Source: Candidatus Saccharimonadota bacterium (GTDB lineage: Bacteria; Patescibacteriota; Saccharimonadia; Saccharimonadales; Saccharimonadaceae). Taken from it: a stretch of 50,976 nt of DNA. Shown piece after piece: positions 24,340-32,694 of the stretch; position 1 is the stretch's first letter, and each line of letters begins with the position of its first letter. The DNA is taken from assembly GCA_030523715.1 (NCBI GenBank), contig JAUNHY010000007.1, positions 1 through 50,976 on the forward strand. The letters run 5' to 3'. The translations under genes were made by a program, and so were the position numbers. The notes beneath the pieces were generated by a model. That model ran no database searches. It was not told the origin of the DNA and saw nothing but the letters and a program-made list of their open reading frames with translations.

Positions 24340-24362
24340 GATGCCTCGTTTCCGAGGCATCT
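24339..24362 (-). terminator. Terminator of the SIMPL gene
   Basis: Perfect 10-bp stem AGATGCCTCG / CGAGGCATCT, loop TTTC on the plus strand. The T-tract that follows on the minus strand is the T-run of the next gene's -35 region. Confidence 0.8.
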
Positions 24363-24380
24363 CTATTGATAGTTTTTATA

Positions 24381-25088
24381 CTAATCGCTGGTTTCCCATA
24401 CGACTTCAATGCTCTTATAGATCGGGATATCGTCTGGATGGAAGGTTTCATCGATGGTTTGCATTTGCTCTTCTACGCTTGGCCCTGCGGCTCCTCGGAA
24501 GCTGGCTTTTTCCATGCGTACGGCGCCAAAATCTAGGTCGTCTCGAGCATTTATATTGTCGATATTGACTCGAATACAGTCGCGAAGATGCTTATCGGCA
24601 GCGGCGGCTAGAGTTTCGGCTTTGAGCTGGGCATCATGATATGCGTCGCCGATTAAGCCGCGTTCATAAGATTTTGGATCTTTGAGCTGAAAAGAAATAT
24701 GGAAGCGTGGTGCGCCCTCGGTTTTGGATGTGAGTACGAGGAGTTTTGAAAGTCGCTCTTTATTATAGTCGAACTTTAGGTAGGCATATTGCGTAAAGAA
24801 AAAGCCGTCCGATACGCGTTTGGTGAGGTTTTTGCTGAGGTCTTCTTCGGTTTTCGCCTCGATGCGGTTAGTAGTAAATTCTTCACGAATATTGTAAGCA
24901 TTCGTTTTGAAATCGGTTGCAGCGAAGTCTGTGTTTTCTTCGATAAAGTTGAAATAATCCTTTACGAGCTGAACGCCTTTCTGAAGAACCTCGTCGTATG
25001 AATCGGCGTGTTCGTGAAAAGTAACGCTCGCAACAATTTGATCTGGTGCCACCATACGGTGAGCATCGCCCTTGACTATAATTTGCAT
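24381..25088 (-). CDS. SIMPL-domain (DUF541) protein, no signal peptide
   Basis: A 235-residue protein with the SIMPL/DUF541 layout: an N-terminal IIVKGDAHRMVAPDQIVASV strand pair, a middle Y-FDYNKERLSKLL helix, and the A--DA-LKAETLAAAADK helix typical of the family. Most SIMPL proteins are secreted or periplasmic; here there is no signal peptide or anchor. The role of the family is unclear. The ribosome site is CGGAG and the promoter is an extended -10 (TGCTATAAT, minus strand, 25121-25116) without a good -35. Confidence 0.78.
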   Translation of the reverse strand: MQIIVKGDAHRMVAPDQIVASVTFHEHADSYDEVLQKGVQLVKDYFNFIEENTDFAATDFKTNAYNIREEFTTNRIEAKTEEDLSKNLTKRVSDGFFFTQYAYLKFDYNKERLSKLLVLTSKTEGAPRFHISFQLKDPKSYERGLIGDAYHDAQLKAETLAAAADKHLRDCIRVNIDNINARDDLDFGAVRMEKASFRGAAGPSVEEQMQTIDETFHPDDIPIYKSIEVVWETSD

Positions 25089-25115
25089 ATAAAAACTCCG
25101 TTTTTGCTTATGCTT

Positions 25116-25124
25116 ATTATAGCA
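25116..25124 (-). promoter_or_regulatory. Extended -10 promoter of the SIMPL gene
   Basis: TGCTATAAT on the minus strand, with no recognisable -35 at 17 bp. Direct AAGCATA repeats flank it on both sides. Confidence 0.6.
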
Positions 25125-25195
25125 TGGAGCCTATGCTTGCTACGAATTAGAAATGTGATAAATTATGAGTTATACTGCAAAGGAGGGGGATGATA

Positions 25196-25303
25196 ATGAA
25201 ATGCAGTAGCTCATTTGGAGCGAAATTATATGATCTAATACTTCACGATGACGCAAAAATAAATACGAAAGGAGTTTTTTCTGATGGACAAGAAAGTTTT
25301 TGA
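25196..25303 (+). CDS. Candidate 35-aa small protein or leader peptide upstream of glyA
   Basis: An ORF of 35 codons begins at ATG 25196, 9 bases after a strong AGGAGG (25181-25186), with an alternative in-frame ATG at 25190. It ends at TGA 25303, overlapping the glyA start by 20 bases in another frame. A TATACT at 25171-25176 could be the -10. The peptide (starting MKCSSSFGAKLYD) has no recognised domain. The strong ribosome site and the overlap suggest translational coupling or a regulatory leader, but expression is not shown. Confidence 0.4.
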   Translation: MKCSSSFGAKLYDLILHDDAKINTKGVFSDGQESF

Positions 25304-26621
25304 ATTGATTGCAGCGGAAAAACAGCGTCAGAGTGAAGGTCTGGAGCTGATTCCGAGCGAAAACTATGTCTCTAGGGAGGTCCTAGAGGCGATGGGTTCG
25401 GAATTAACCAACAAATATTCAGAGGGTTATCCGAACTTTGAAGGGCTTGATGGTGATGATGACGAGGTGCTGGCTACAACTACGGCCGGACATCGTTATT
25501 ATGGTGGTCAGGACAATACGAACCAAATTGAACGTTTGGCGATTGCGCGTGCGCGCCGTCTTTTCCATGCGGATCACGCTAATGTGCAACCACATTCTGG
25601 TGCGCAAGCGAATAATGCAGTATATAACGCATGGTTGGAACCGGGCGACACGGTGTTGGGCATGAATCTTGGTCATGGCGGTCATCTTACGCATGGCTCT
25701 CCAGTAACACAGAGCGCAAAAATCTATAATTTTATCGCCTATGGCACTAATACCGAGACGGGCGATATAGATTATGACGAATTAGAGCGTCTGGCGCGTG
25801 AGCACCAGCCTAAGATTATTCTGGTTGGCTATTCGGCCTTTATGAAAGTGCCAGATTTTGAGCGCGTAGCAAAGGTCGGCAAAGAGATTCCGGGATGCCT
25901 TTTGATGGCAGATATGGCGCATGTGGCTGGCTTGATTGCTGGCGGTGTGCATCCGAACCCGCTCGATTATGGCTTCCATGTTATGACTACGACTACGCAT
26001 AAAACTTTGCGTGGCCCACGTGGCGGCTTAATTTTGAGTAAGGGTATTGTAGGAAATCCACTACGCCGTCCGGAGCATACTTTGGAAAACATTCCGACGC
26101 TCATCGACCGCTCAGTCTTCCCTGGTACTCAGGGCGGTCCGCTAGAGCACGTTATTGCTGCAAAGGCGGTATCGTTCTATGAAGCCTTGCAGCCGGAATT
26201 CCATGATTATGCCGCTAAGATTGTCGAGAATGCCAAGGCTTTGGCCGCTGCGTTAAAAGAACGCGGCTTTAAGCTGATTGGCGACGGGACCGAAAATCAC
26301 CTAATCCTTGTTAACGTGGTAGATTCCTATGGGATTGATGGCAAAAAGTTTGAGCGCGCTTTGGATAAGATTGGCCTGACGCTAAATGCGAACTCCATTC
26401 CGAACGATACGCGTAAGCCATTTGAGCCGTCTGGTGTACGTCTTGGCACGCCGGCAATTACGACGCGCGGGCTTGGCGTAGACGAGATGGTACAGATTGC
26501 CGAATGGATGAAAAAGGCCGCCGAAGTTTGCGCTGGTGAGCGCGACGAATCTGAGCTCGCGACGATGCGTGAAGAAGTGCGCGAACTTGCTCTGCGCTTC
26601 CCGCTTCCGAGTGAAAAATAA
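25284..26621 (+). CDS. glyA: Serine hydroxymethyltransferase with an active-site insertion
   Basis: A 445-residue PLP enzyme converting serine and tetrahydrofolate to glycine and methylene-tetrahydrofolate. Blocks seen: IPSENYVS, LTNKYSEGYP (41-50), RYYGG (71-75), NVQPHSGAQAN, MNLGHGGHLTHG, DMAHVAGL and the PLP lysine in TTTTHKTLRGPRGG (Lys240). Between EGYP and RYYGG, where most SHMTs have 2 residues, there are about 20 (51-70), acidic and Thr-rich. AAAGGAG lies 9 bases before ATG. A terminator follows at 26633-26660. It provides one-carbon units for thymidylate and purines; no folate gene is in the window. Confidence 0.96.
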   Translation: MDKKVFELIAAEKQRQSEGLELIPSENYVSREVLEAMGSELTNKYSEGYPNFEGLDGDDDEVLATTTAGHRYYGGQDNTNQIERLAIARARRLFHADHANVQPHSGAQANNAVYNAWLEPGDTVLGMNLGHGGHLTHGSPVTQSAKIYNFIAYGTNTETGDIDYDELERLAREHQPKIILVGYSAFMKVPDFERVAKVGKEIPGCLLMADMAHVAGLIAGGVHPNPLDYGFHVMTTTTHKTLRGPRGGLILSKGIVGNPLRRPEHTLENIPTLIDRSVFPGTQGGPLEHVIAAKAVSFYEALQPEFHDYAAKIVENAKALAAALKERGFKLIGDGTENHLILVNVVDSYGIDGKKFERALDKIGLTLNANSIPNDTRKPFEPSGVRLGTPAITTRGLGVDEMVQIAEWMKKAAEVCAGERDESELATMREEVRELALRFPLPSEK

Positions 26622-26632
26622 TTTCGCCCACC

Positions 26633-26660
26633 AAAAATCTCCCTAGAAAGGGAGATTTTT
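26633..26660. terminator. Bidirectional terminator between glyA and recR
   Basis: Perfect 12-bp stem AAAAATCTCCCT / AGGGAGATTTTT, loop AGAA, A- and T-tracts at both ends. It abuts the recR stop codon. Confidence 0.9.
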
Positions 26661-27265
26661 TATAGCTTTGTACGATTGTTTAGGGCGCTCGTAAGTGTTA
26701 TTTGGTCGGCATATTCGAGCGATACGCCCAGCGGTAAGCCGCGGGCTAGGCGTGTGATTTTTAGTTCCGGATATTTTTCGTGCAGGAGTTTATCTAATAA
26801 GACAGCGGTCGATTCGCCTTCGACGGACGGATTAGTGGCAATAATGACTTCTGTTACGGAATCTTCGTTTATGCGCCCAATGAGCTCTTTTATATGAAGC
26901 TTGTCGGCCGTAATGCCATCCATCGGCGAAATTGCGCCGCCGAGAACATGATAAGTGCCAGTAAAAGATTTTGTGCGTTCGATGGCGTAAATATCGAGTG
27001 GTTCCTCAACGACTAGGACGAGGCTTTTGTCGCGGGTCGGATCGTCATAGATTGGCGAAACTTCGTCGGTTGCGTCCATGATGGCGAAAGTTTTGGGGCA
27101 AATTTTAACGCCCGTGTGAAGGTTTTGAAGCGCATCAGCGATATTTTCGGAAATATTAGCGTCGGATTTAAGCAAAAAATAGGCGTAGCGTTCGGCTGTG
27201 CGGGAGCCGACGCCTGGTAGACGTCCGAGGGCGTCTATGACGTCATTTAATGCTGATGGCAGCAT
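26660..27265 (-). CDS. recR: Recombination protein RecR, zinc finger degenerate
   Basis: A 201-residue RecR: helix-hairpin-helix LGRLPGVGSRTAERYA (13-28), a degenerate zinc-finger region (54-77), and a Toprim domain with VVEEPLDIYAIE, ATNPSVEGE and the Walker-like tail LARGLPLGVSLEYAD. RecR works with RecF/RecO to load RecA. The usual four cysteines are reduced to one (Cys56 in KICPKTF); the matching later positions read VSPIYDDPTRD. It follows ybaB by 3 bases, the classic ybaB-recR pair. Confidence 0.95.
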   Translation of the reverse strand: MLPSALNDVIDALGRLPGVGSRTAERYAYFLLKSDANISENIADALQNLHTGVKICPKTFAIMDATDEVSPIYDDPTRDKSLVLVVEEPLDIYAIERTKSFTGTYHVLGGAISPMDGITADKLHIKELIGRINEDSVTEVIIATNPSVEGESTAVLLDKLLHEKYPELKITRLARGLPLGVSLEYADQITLTSALNNRTKL

Positions 27266-27268
27266 AAT

Positions 27269-27565
27269 CTATAGTCCGAGGTTGCCAAGGCCGCCCATGA
27301 GCGGTTTCATCTTGTCGGTAGCAATTTCTTGAGCTTTCGCGAAGCCGTCGCGGAAGGCATTTTCGGTCCAGCGCTCAAGTTCGTGGATATCGTCGAGATC
27401 AATTTTTTCTGGATCAAAGGTAACTTTCTTGACCTTGAGCTCGCCGGTAATTTGGATAACGACAGCGCCGTCGCCGGCTTCAACTTCTACGATTTCATTC
27501 TTGAGTTCTTTTTGGGCTTTACGAAGTTCGTTCAGCATTTTCATTTGGTCCATAGTGGCACCCAT
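27269..27565 (-). CDS. ybaB: YbaB/EbfC nucleoid-associated protein
   Basis: A 98-residue protein with the family features: an N-terminal coiled region (MDQMKMLNELRKAQKELKN), the GDGAVVIQITGELKVKKV core and the DAF-type helices ending in MKPLMGGLGNLGL. YbaB binds DNA as a dimer. The start is ambiguous: three or more in-frame ATG/GTG codons exist. I chose 27565 because AAGGGAG sits about 9 bases upstream, giving a start one base after the preceding stop. It is the usual partner of recR. Confidence 0.88.
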   Translation of the reverse strand: MGATMDQMKMLNELRKAQKELKNEIVEVEAGDGAVVIQITGELKVKKVTFDPEKIDLDDIHELERWTENAFRDGFAKAQEIATDKMKPLMGGLGNLGL

Positions 27566-27566
27566 A

Positions 27567-29039
27567 TTATTCATCTCCCTTTTGTTCCGTCTCTTTAACG
27601 GCAACTTTTTCGTATATATATAGTCTATCAGAATTGCGAGTCTTTGGCGATGTAATTATCTCTTTAAGTTCGAGTTTGTCATCTTGATATGGTCTGCCCA
27701 ATACGGCGACTGGCGCATCGATGCGTTCTGGAAGTGTCGTGAGCACGGTGTAGCTATTGTAATCTTCGAGTAGCTTATAGAAGTTATAGTTTTCATCGTC
27801 TGGATCAATAAGGATGATTGTGCCACCATCGAGGTGATTCTGGATGATGGTAATGTCGTTAGAGAAATTTTTCGCAACGCGTGGCGTATAGCGATATCCA
27901 TAAACAAAGTGCAATAGACCGGAGACGATGATTGTTACCACTACGATTACGACCGGCGTAGTACCGATAAAATGTGCGTATGGGTTTTCTGGAAATAGCG
28001 AATGCCATTTTTCGATAACGGATTCGAGGCCAGCCGTACTGAGTACAGCGATTGGAATAATGATCGAAATGGCAACATCTTGATTAAAGCCGGAGACGAC
28101 GATGGCAAAAATGGTGAGCAGGCTGATTACGGTGTTGCGCGAAGTAAAGAGACGTCCCATAGAAGCAAGGATGCCGAATATTACCAACACGATGGTGGCT
28201 AGGCCGAAGAGCGGCGCTAGGTAAATACTGTCGTAGGCAAGACTAAACGAGAAGAATGGTGCAAAAGCGACTGATATGTTCTCGATAAATGCACCGAAAC
28301 TGAAATTATCCATAAATAGTAGGTCTTTTATGACTTCATGATTAAGAAAACATCCGGCAGCTAATGGGAAGATAGCGAGCACGAAAACTAAAATGCTAAT
28401 GATGAGTTGATAGAGTTTGAGCTGTTTTAGAGCGAAGCGTAAATGTGGATGTGCAAGAGCGGCGATACCGATGCCGACAGATACATAGATGAGCTGTGGC
28501 GTATACATGGATAATGCCAAACAAAGAACAAAGCTAATCACGAGCATCGGATGAGTATGGTCATTCCCGACAATTTTTGAACCTAGCCAAAGAATGACCG
28601 CGAGCCAAAAGACGTACATTATAACTGGGGTTCCGTGCCCCGCCAAGAATAAGAAAGCAGTTGAAAGCGTTGTTAAGATGGAGCCGACAATAGCGACGTC
28701 CGACTTAAACCAACGGTTTAGTAATAGCACAATAAAGAAAGCGGCGAATACTCCAATAATTATTGATGGGAGTTTTATTGATAATAACGACAGCCCAAAT
28801 AGCGAGATGCTGATTTTCTGCAGAACTAAATATGGGAGATTAACGACATTGCCATTACTGATGAGGTTTGGACTAATGCGATCGGCGCTAATGACGGAAT
28901 CCATCTCGGCCTGACTAAGGCCACTTGGGGCTACGCTAGGCAAGAAGATAAGTAAAGCAAAAAAGACAATCATTAAGACTATGTAGCCAATGATGAAGCG
29001 ATAACGGTATAAAAAAGGTTTCGTAGAGCGCTTTTTCAC
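27567..29039 (-). CDS. GT39-like polytopic glycosyltransferase or related membrane protein
   Basis: A 490-residue protein with about ten to twelve membrane segments and a soluble C-terminal part of about 100 residues. The first extracytoplasmic loop (SGLSQAEMDSVISADRI) and the following PYLVLQKISISLFG region resemble the acidic loop 1 and helix layout of ArnT/PMT-type (GT39) enzymes, which use lipid-linked sugars. No decisive catalytic motif is visible. The start is GTG at 29039, with TAAAAT (29052-29047, minus strand) 7 bases upstream. It is followed by ybaB and recR with a 1-base gap, so they may be co-transcribed. Confidence 0.6.
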   Translation of the reverse strand: MKKRSTKPFLYRYRFIIGYIVLMIVFFALLIFLPSVAPSGLSQAEMDSVISADRISPNLISNGNVVNLPYLVLQKISISLFGLSLLSIKLPSIIIGVFAAFFIVLLLNRWFKSDVAIVGSILTTLSTAFLFLAGHGTPVIMYVFWLAVILWLGSKIVGNDHTHPMLVISFVLCLALSMYTPQLIYVSVGIGIAALAHPHLRFALKQLKLYQLIISILVFVLAIFPLAAGCFLNHEVIKDLLFMDNFSFGAFIENISVAFAPFFSFSLAYDSIYLAPLFGLATIVLVIFGILASMGRLFTSRNTVISLLTIFAIVVSGFNQDVAISIIIPIAVLSTAGLESVIEKWHSLFPENPYAHFIGTTPVVIVVVTIIVSGLLHFVYGYRYTPRVAKNFSNDITIIQNHLDGGTIILIDPDDENYNFYKLLEDYNSYTVLTTLPERIDAPVAVLGRPYQDDKLELKEIITSPKTRNSDRLYIYEKVAVKETEQKGDE

Positions 29040-29081
29040 TGCTCTGATTTTATCATGTTTACGGCAAGCTAAGCAAGCAAA

Positions 29082-30431
29082 CTACTCATGCTTATTGTCA
29101 AGTGACATAAAGCGAACGCGAGCTTTATCAAAGTAGAGCTCGATGCTGCCAGTGGCGCCACGGCGATGCTTGGCAAGGATAAGGTCAGTAATATTTTGGC
29201 GTTCAGTTTCTGGATTATAGTAATCTTCGCGATAGAGGAACATGACAATATCGGCATCCTGCTCAATGGAGCCAGATTCGCGGAGATCGGAGAGCATCGG
29301 AATTTGTGGGCTGCGTGATTCGACGGTACGAGAGAGCTGTGAGAGCGCGATGACCGGAACATTTAGTTCACGAGCGATTAATTTAAGACCACGAGAAATC
29401 TCGGATATTTCCTGGACGCGGTTGTCCATTGAGCGTTTGGAGGAACCGGACATGAGCTGGAGGTAGTCTACAATAATAAGACCAATGTCATGGTCATGGG
29501 CGGCGCGACGGGCTTTGGTGCGCATTTCCATGACGGTGAGGCCAGGCGTGTCGTCGATTAGAATTGGAAGCTCGGAAAGTTCTGCCATCGCTTCAGAGAT
29601 TTGCGAAAAATCATCACCGGAGAAATTGCCGGTTTCGAGTTTGAACGACTCAATGCCGGATGCGTCAGCAAGCATGCGGTTGATTAACTGTTGACGGCCC
29701 ATCTCGAGCGAGAAGACTAAGACGCTCTTGTTATTGATACGTGCGACGTTACTCGCGAAATTAAGTGCAAGTGCAGTTTTACCCATCGCTGGGCGGGCAG
29801 CAAGAATGATTAAGTCGGACTTATGAAATCCGGCCGTCATGCGGTCGAGATCTGGATAACCGGTTTTGTATCCGGCGATATTACCTTTATTTTCGTGAAG
29901 ATTTTCTAGTAAATCGAAGGTTTCAGACAATAAGTCAGAGATTGGAATAAGATCGTTATGAACATTCTGCTCAGATACCTCAAAGAGCGAACGTTCGGCG
30001 GAACCGAGCAGTTCGAAAGTCTCCGAGTCCTCATTAAAAGCATTTTCGGTAATGGTTGCTGCGGCAGCGATTAAGCGACGGCGGACAGCGGCTTCGTTGA
30101 CGCGTTCAGCGTAGTCTTTAGCATGGGCTGCAACCGGCGTGAAGTTGGCGAGTTCAGACAGATAGGCGGAACCGCCGGCTTTTTGGATGAGTTTCTTTTT
30201 CTTGAGTTCGTCGCTAACTGTGACTAGATCGACCGGACGATGACGTTCGTATAGATTCCACATCGCATTATAGATGTGGCGGTGGCGCTCGTCATAGAAG
30301 TCCTTTGGCTGAACAATTTCGGTTACATCTGGCAATGACTCTTCGGAGATTAAAATAGCGCCAAGTAATGATTTCTCGGCATCAAGATTTTGTGGCGGAA
30401 TGCGATCGGCCTTTGCTTTTGCGTCACTCAT
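29082..30431 (-). CDS. dnaB: Replicative DNA helicase DnaB
   Basis: A 449-residue DnaB. N-terminal domain PPQNLDAEKSLLGA (12-25), linker helix, then a RecA-type motor with Walker A ARPAMGKTA (212-220), IIVDYLQLM Walker B, and the SQLSRTVESR and SGSIEQDAD motifs. It unwinds DNA at the replication fork. Its ATG lies inside the end of dnaX (8-base overlap), so helicase and clamp-loader subunit are made together. The length is normal and no intein is present. Confidence 0.97.
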   Translation of the reverse strand: MSDAKAKADRIPPQNLDAEKSLLGAILISEESLPDVTEIVQPKDFYDERHRHIYNAMWNLYERHRPVDLVTVSDELKKKKLIQKAGGSAYLSELANFTPVAAHAKDYAERVNEAAVRRRLIAAAATITENAFNEDSETFELLGSAERSLFEVSEQNVHNDLIPISDLLSETFDLLENLHENKGNIAGYKTGYPDLDRMTAGFHKSDLIILAARPAMGKTALALNFASNVARINNKSVLVFSLEMGRQQLINRMLADASGIESFKLETGNFSGDDFSQISEAMAELSELPILIDDTPGLTVMEMRTKARRAAHDHDIGLIIVDYLQLMSGSSKRSMDNRVQEISEISRGLKLIARELNVPVIALSQLSRTVESRSPQIPMLSDLRESGSIEQDADIVMFLYREDYYNPETERQNITDLILAKHRRGATGSIELYFDKARVRFMSLDNKHE

Positions 30432-31818
30432 CGATTGTTACCTCCTCTCCGCCACCCATTAATTCTGCTATTGCGGCCATCTCGGCGTCTTTATTGAGCG
30501 TCTGATCTGTTACCTCTATTATATAATCTTTTGGCAAGACTTCGGCGATGTTTGCGGTGCGTTTGGTGATTTGGTCTTTGACAAATTTGCGCTTGGCATA
30601 GATAGTAAGCTTGCCGTCCTGGATCGTATAGTCGGAATCTTGCAGTAGCTTATAAATCATCGGGGCTTTTTCTTGGATATGTAGTAAAACTTGATTCCAG
30701 ATTTCGGCGGCGTCTGCGCTTGGCTCGATGTTTGGTATTGGTTCGGTCGCTTTTTCTACTTCTGGTTTTTTGTCGATAGCTTTATCTTTGTGTTGTGCGG
30801 GATTGGTTGGTTTGTTGTTTGATGTTTTTGGCGCAGTAGCTAAAACTGCGCGCGGTGCTGGCGCAGGGGCGACAGGAAAAGCAGGCGCTATGCCCTGTCC
30901 ACTAAGAGCAAGCAAGAGTTTTACGTTTGGGTAGGCAGAGCGCGAAACATCGGTAAGTTTATCGAGGAGCCCTAAATGAATCGGTTGGGGATTTGCGACG
31001 ATTTCGGAAATGAGATTATCGGCAATGACTTCGGCTTTAACTCCAGAATCGAGCAGAGTCTGGAGTTGTTCGCGAACGCGTGCACCGTCGCCAGCTGCGT
31101 AGCCATTTAAAATATTCGTAATAGCTTCGGTTTGTGGTAGCCCTAGGGCTTTAGTGATTAGTTCGGCGTCGATTTTCTTGTCGCTTAATGTTGAAACTTG
31201 ATCGAGGAGGCTAAGCGAGTCACGGAAAGAACCGCCACCACGTTTTACGACTAGTTTTAAAGCCTCATCGTCGATGTTGATTTTTTCCGCTTTAGCGATC
31301 TTCTTGAGATGCTCAAACATCGTGCTTGGGTCGGCGAGCTTAAAAGTAAAGGTTTGGCTACGCGAAGTAATGGTTATCGGGACTTTATATGCGTCGGTGG
31401 TCGCCATAATAAAGACAACATGTGCCGGTGGCTCTTCGAGTGTTTTAAGAAGCGCATTAAAGGCGGACTTCGACAGCATGTGTACTTCGTCGATGATATA
31501 GACTTTGTATTTTCCTTTAGTAGGCGCAATCATGGCACGTTCGCGGAGGTCGCGAATATTGTCGACGCCCGTGTTGCTGGCGGCGTCGATTTCGATAATG
31601 TCGAGATAGCTATCCTCGAGTTCGTATTTAAAACCGTTAATCTCGTGAGCGAGGATGCGGGCGACGGAAGTTTTACCAGTACCGCGCGGGCCAATAAAAA
31701 GATAGGCGTGGGAAATTTTACCGTTTTTAAGCGAATTGCTTAAAACATCGGTGATTTGCTCTTGTCCAACAACCTCACTTAGCGTCTTTGGACGATATCT
31801 TCGATACAGCGCCTTCAT
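30424..31818 (-). CDS. dnaX: DNA polymerase III tau/gamma subunit DnaX, cysteine-free
   Basis: A 464-residue DnaX: Walker A GPRGTGKT (43-50), EIDAASNTGVDNIR, Walker B IIDEVHMLS, sensor LLKTLEEPP and SRSQTF. It powers loading of the sliding clamp. Bacterial DnaX normally has a four-cysteine zinc module between Walker A and EIDAAS; here it is replaced by a short cysteine-free linker (about 58-72), and I find no cysteine anywhere in the protein. A Pro/Ala/Lys-rich linker (about 305-365) leads to a C-terminal domain. TAAGAT on the minus strand lies 7 bases upstream of ATG. Confidence 0.96.
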   Translation of the reverse strand: MKALYRRYRPKTLSEVVGQEQITDVLSNSLKNGKISHAYLFIGPRGTGKTSVARILAHEINGFKYELEDSYLDIIEIDAASNTGVDNIRDLRERAMIAPTKGKYKVYIIDEVHMLSKSAFNALLKTLEEPPAHVVFIMATTDAYKVPITITSRSQTFTFKLADPSTMFEHLKKIAKAEKINIDDEALKLVVKRGGGSFRDSLSLLDQVSTLSDKKIDAELITKALGLPQTEAITNILNGYAAGDGARVREQLQTLLDSGVKAEVIADNLISEIVANPQPIHLGLLDKLTDVSRSAYPNVKLLLALSGQGIAPAFPVAPAPAPRAVLATAPKTSNNKPTNPAQHKDKAIDKKPEVEKATEPIPNIEPSADAAEIWNQVLLHIQEKAPMIYKLLQDSDYTIQDGKLTIYAKRKFVKDQITKRTANIAEVLPKDYIIEVTDQTLNKDAEMAAIAELMGGGEEVTIDE

Positions 31819-31843
31819 TAGTTATATCTTATCATATCTCGAC

Positions 31844-31873
31844 AAAAACGCCCCCGTTCGTGGAGGCGTTTTT
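31844..31873. terminator. Bidirectional terminator downstream of the aquaporin gene
   Basis: Stem AAAAACGCC / GGCGTTTTT around CCCGTTCGTGGA, T-tracts on both sides. Confidence 0.85.
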
Positions 31874-31886
31874 ATTGACGGTGGAA

Positions 31887-32597
31887 TTATTTGCCCGATT
31901 TGATGCGGGTAACTTTTTTCTCGGTATCGATATTGAGTGCACCATAGGTGAAGGCTGCTAAGGCGGAGCCAAGGAATGGCGCTACTATGAATACCCAGAC
32001 TTGACTGAGGGCGGTGCCACCGAGTAAGACGGCTGGCGCTAAGCTACGAGCTGGGTTTACAGATGTGCCAGTAAGGCCGATGCCGATGATATGGACAAAG
32101 GTTAACGTTAAACCAATCACGATGCCGGCAATGTGGCCTTTATTTTTATCGGAAGTGACGCCGAGAATCGTATAGATGAATACAAAGGTTAGGATTACTT
32201 CGACGAGAAGAGCTCCCCAAACATTCAATTCTACGCCATAACCTTCGCCGAAGCCGTTAGTTCCGAGCGCGTCAGTGCCAATGCCGCCGGCGAGATTTAG
32301 TATTAGATAAAGTAGGCCAGCGCCGATGAATGCGCCAATGACTTGCGAAATAACGTATCCGCAAAACTCTTTTGCGGTAAGTTTGCCGCGGATTAACATG
32401 GCGAGTGATACGGCTGGATTGACGTGGCAGCCGGATATATCACCGATTGCATAGGCCGCTGCAACGATGGCAAGGCCAAAGGCCAAAGCCGTAGCGACGA
32501 GATTCCCACCCGAGATTACTGCGGTTCCGCAGCCAAAGAGCACCAAAATGGCAGTGCCGAGTACTTCGGCGAAGTATTTTTTGAGTTCTTTACTCAT
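31887..32597 (-). CDS. Aquaporin (MIP family)
   Basis: A 236-residue protein with six membrane segments and both NPA boxes: GCHVNPAVS (60-62) and SVNPARS near residue 182. The Arg after the second NPA is present. Loop features (short, with His before the first NPA) point to a water channel rather than a glycerol facilitator, but the selectivity filter was not modelled. It has a GAGAGG ribosome site, stands alone and is terminated at 31844-31873. Confidence 0.92.
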   Translation of the reverse strand: MSKELKKYFAEVLGTAILVLFGCGTAVISGGNLVATALAFGLAIVAAAYAIGDISGCHVNPAVSLAMLIRGKLTAKEFCGYVISQVIGAFIGAGLLYLILNLAGGIGTDALGTNGFGEGYGVELNVWGALLVEVILTFVFIYTILGVTSDKNKGHIAGIVIGLTLTFVHIIGIGLTGTSVNPARSLAPAVLLGGTALSQVWVFIVAPFLGSALAAFTYGALNIDTEKKVTRIKSGK

Positions 32598-32694
32598 TGA
32601 TTACCTCTCAAGTTATTATTAATTTTAGTGTAGCACCTTTTTCTCCTAAGCATAAGCTTGCGGGTATGATGCTGCTTATGATATAATTTATGGA

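Noticed and set aside
25100-25283. Riboswitch upstream of glyA
   Set aside because: I looked for glycine and tetrahydrofolate riboswitch cores and did not see their conserved segments; a small ORF occupies most of the leader.
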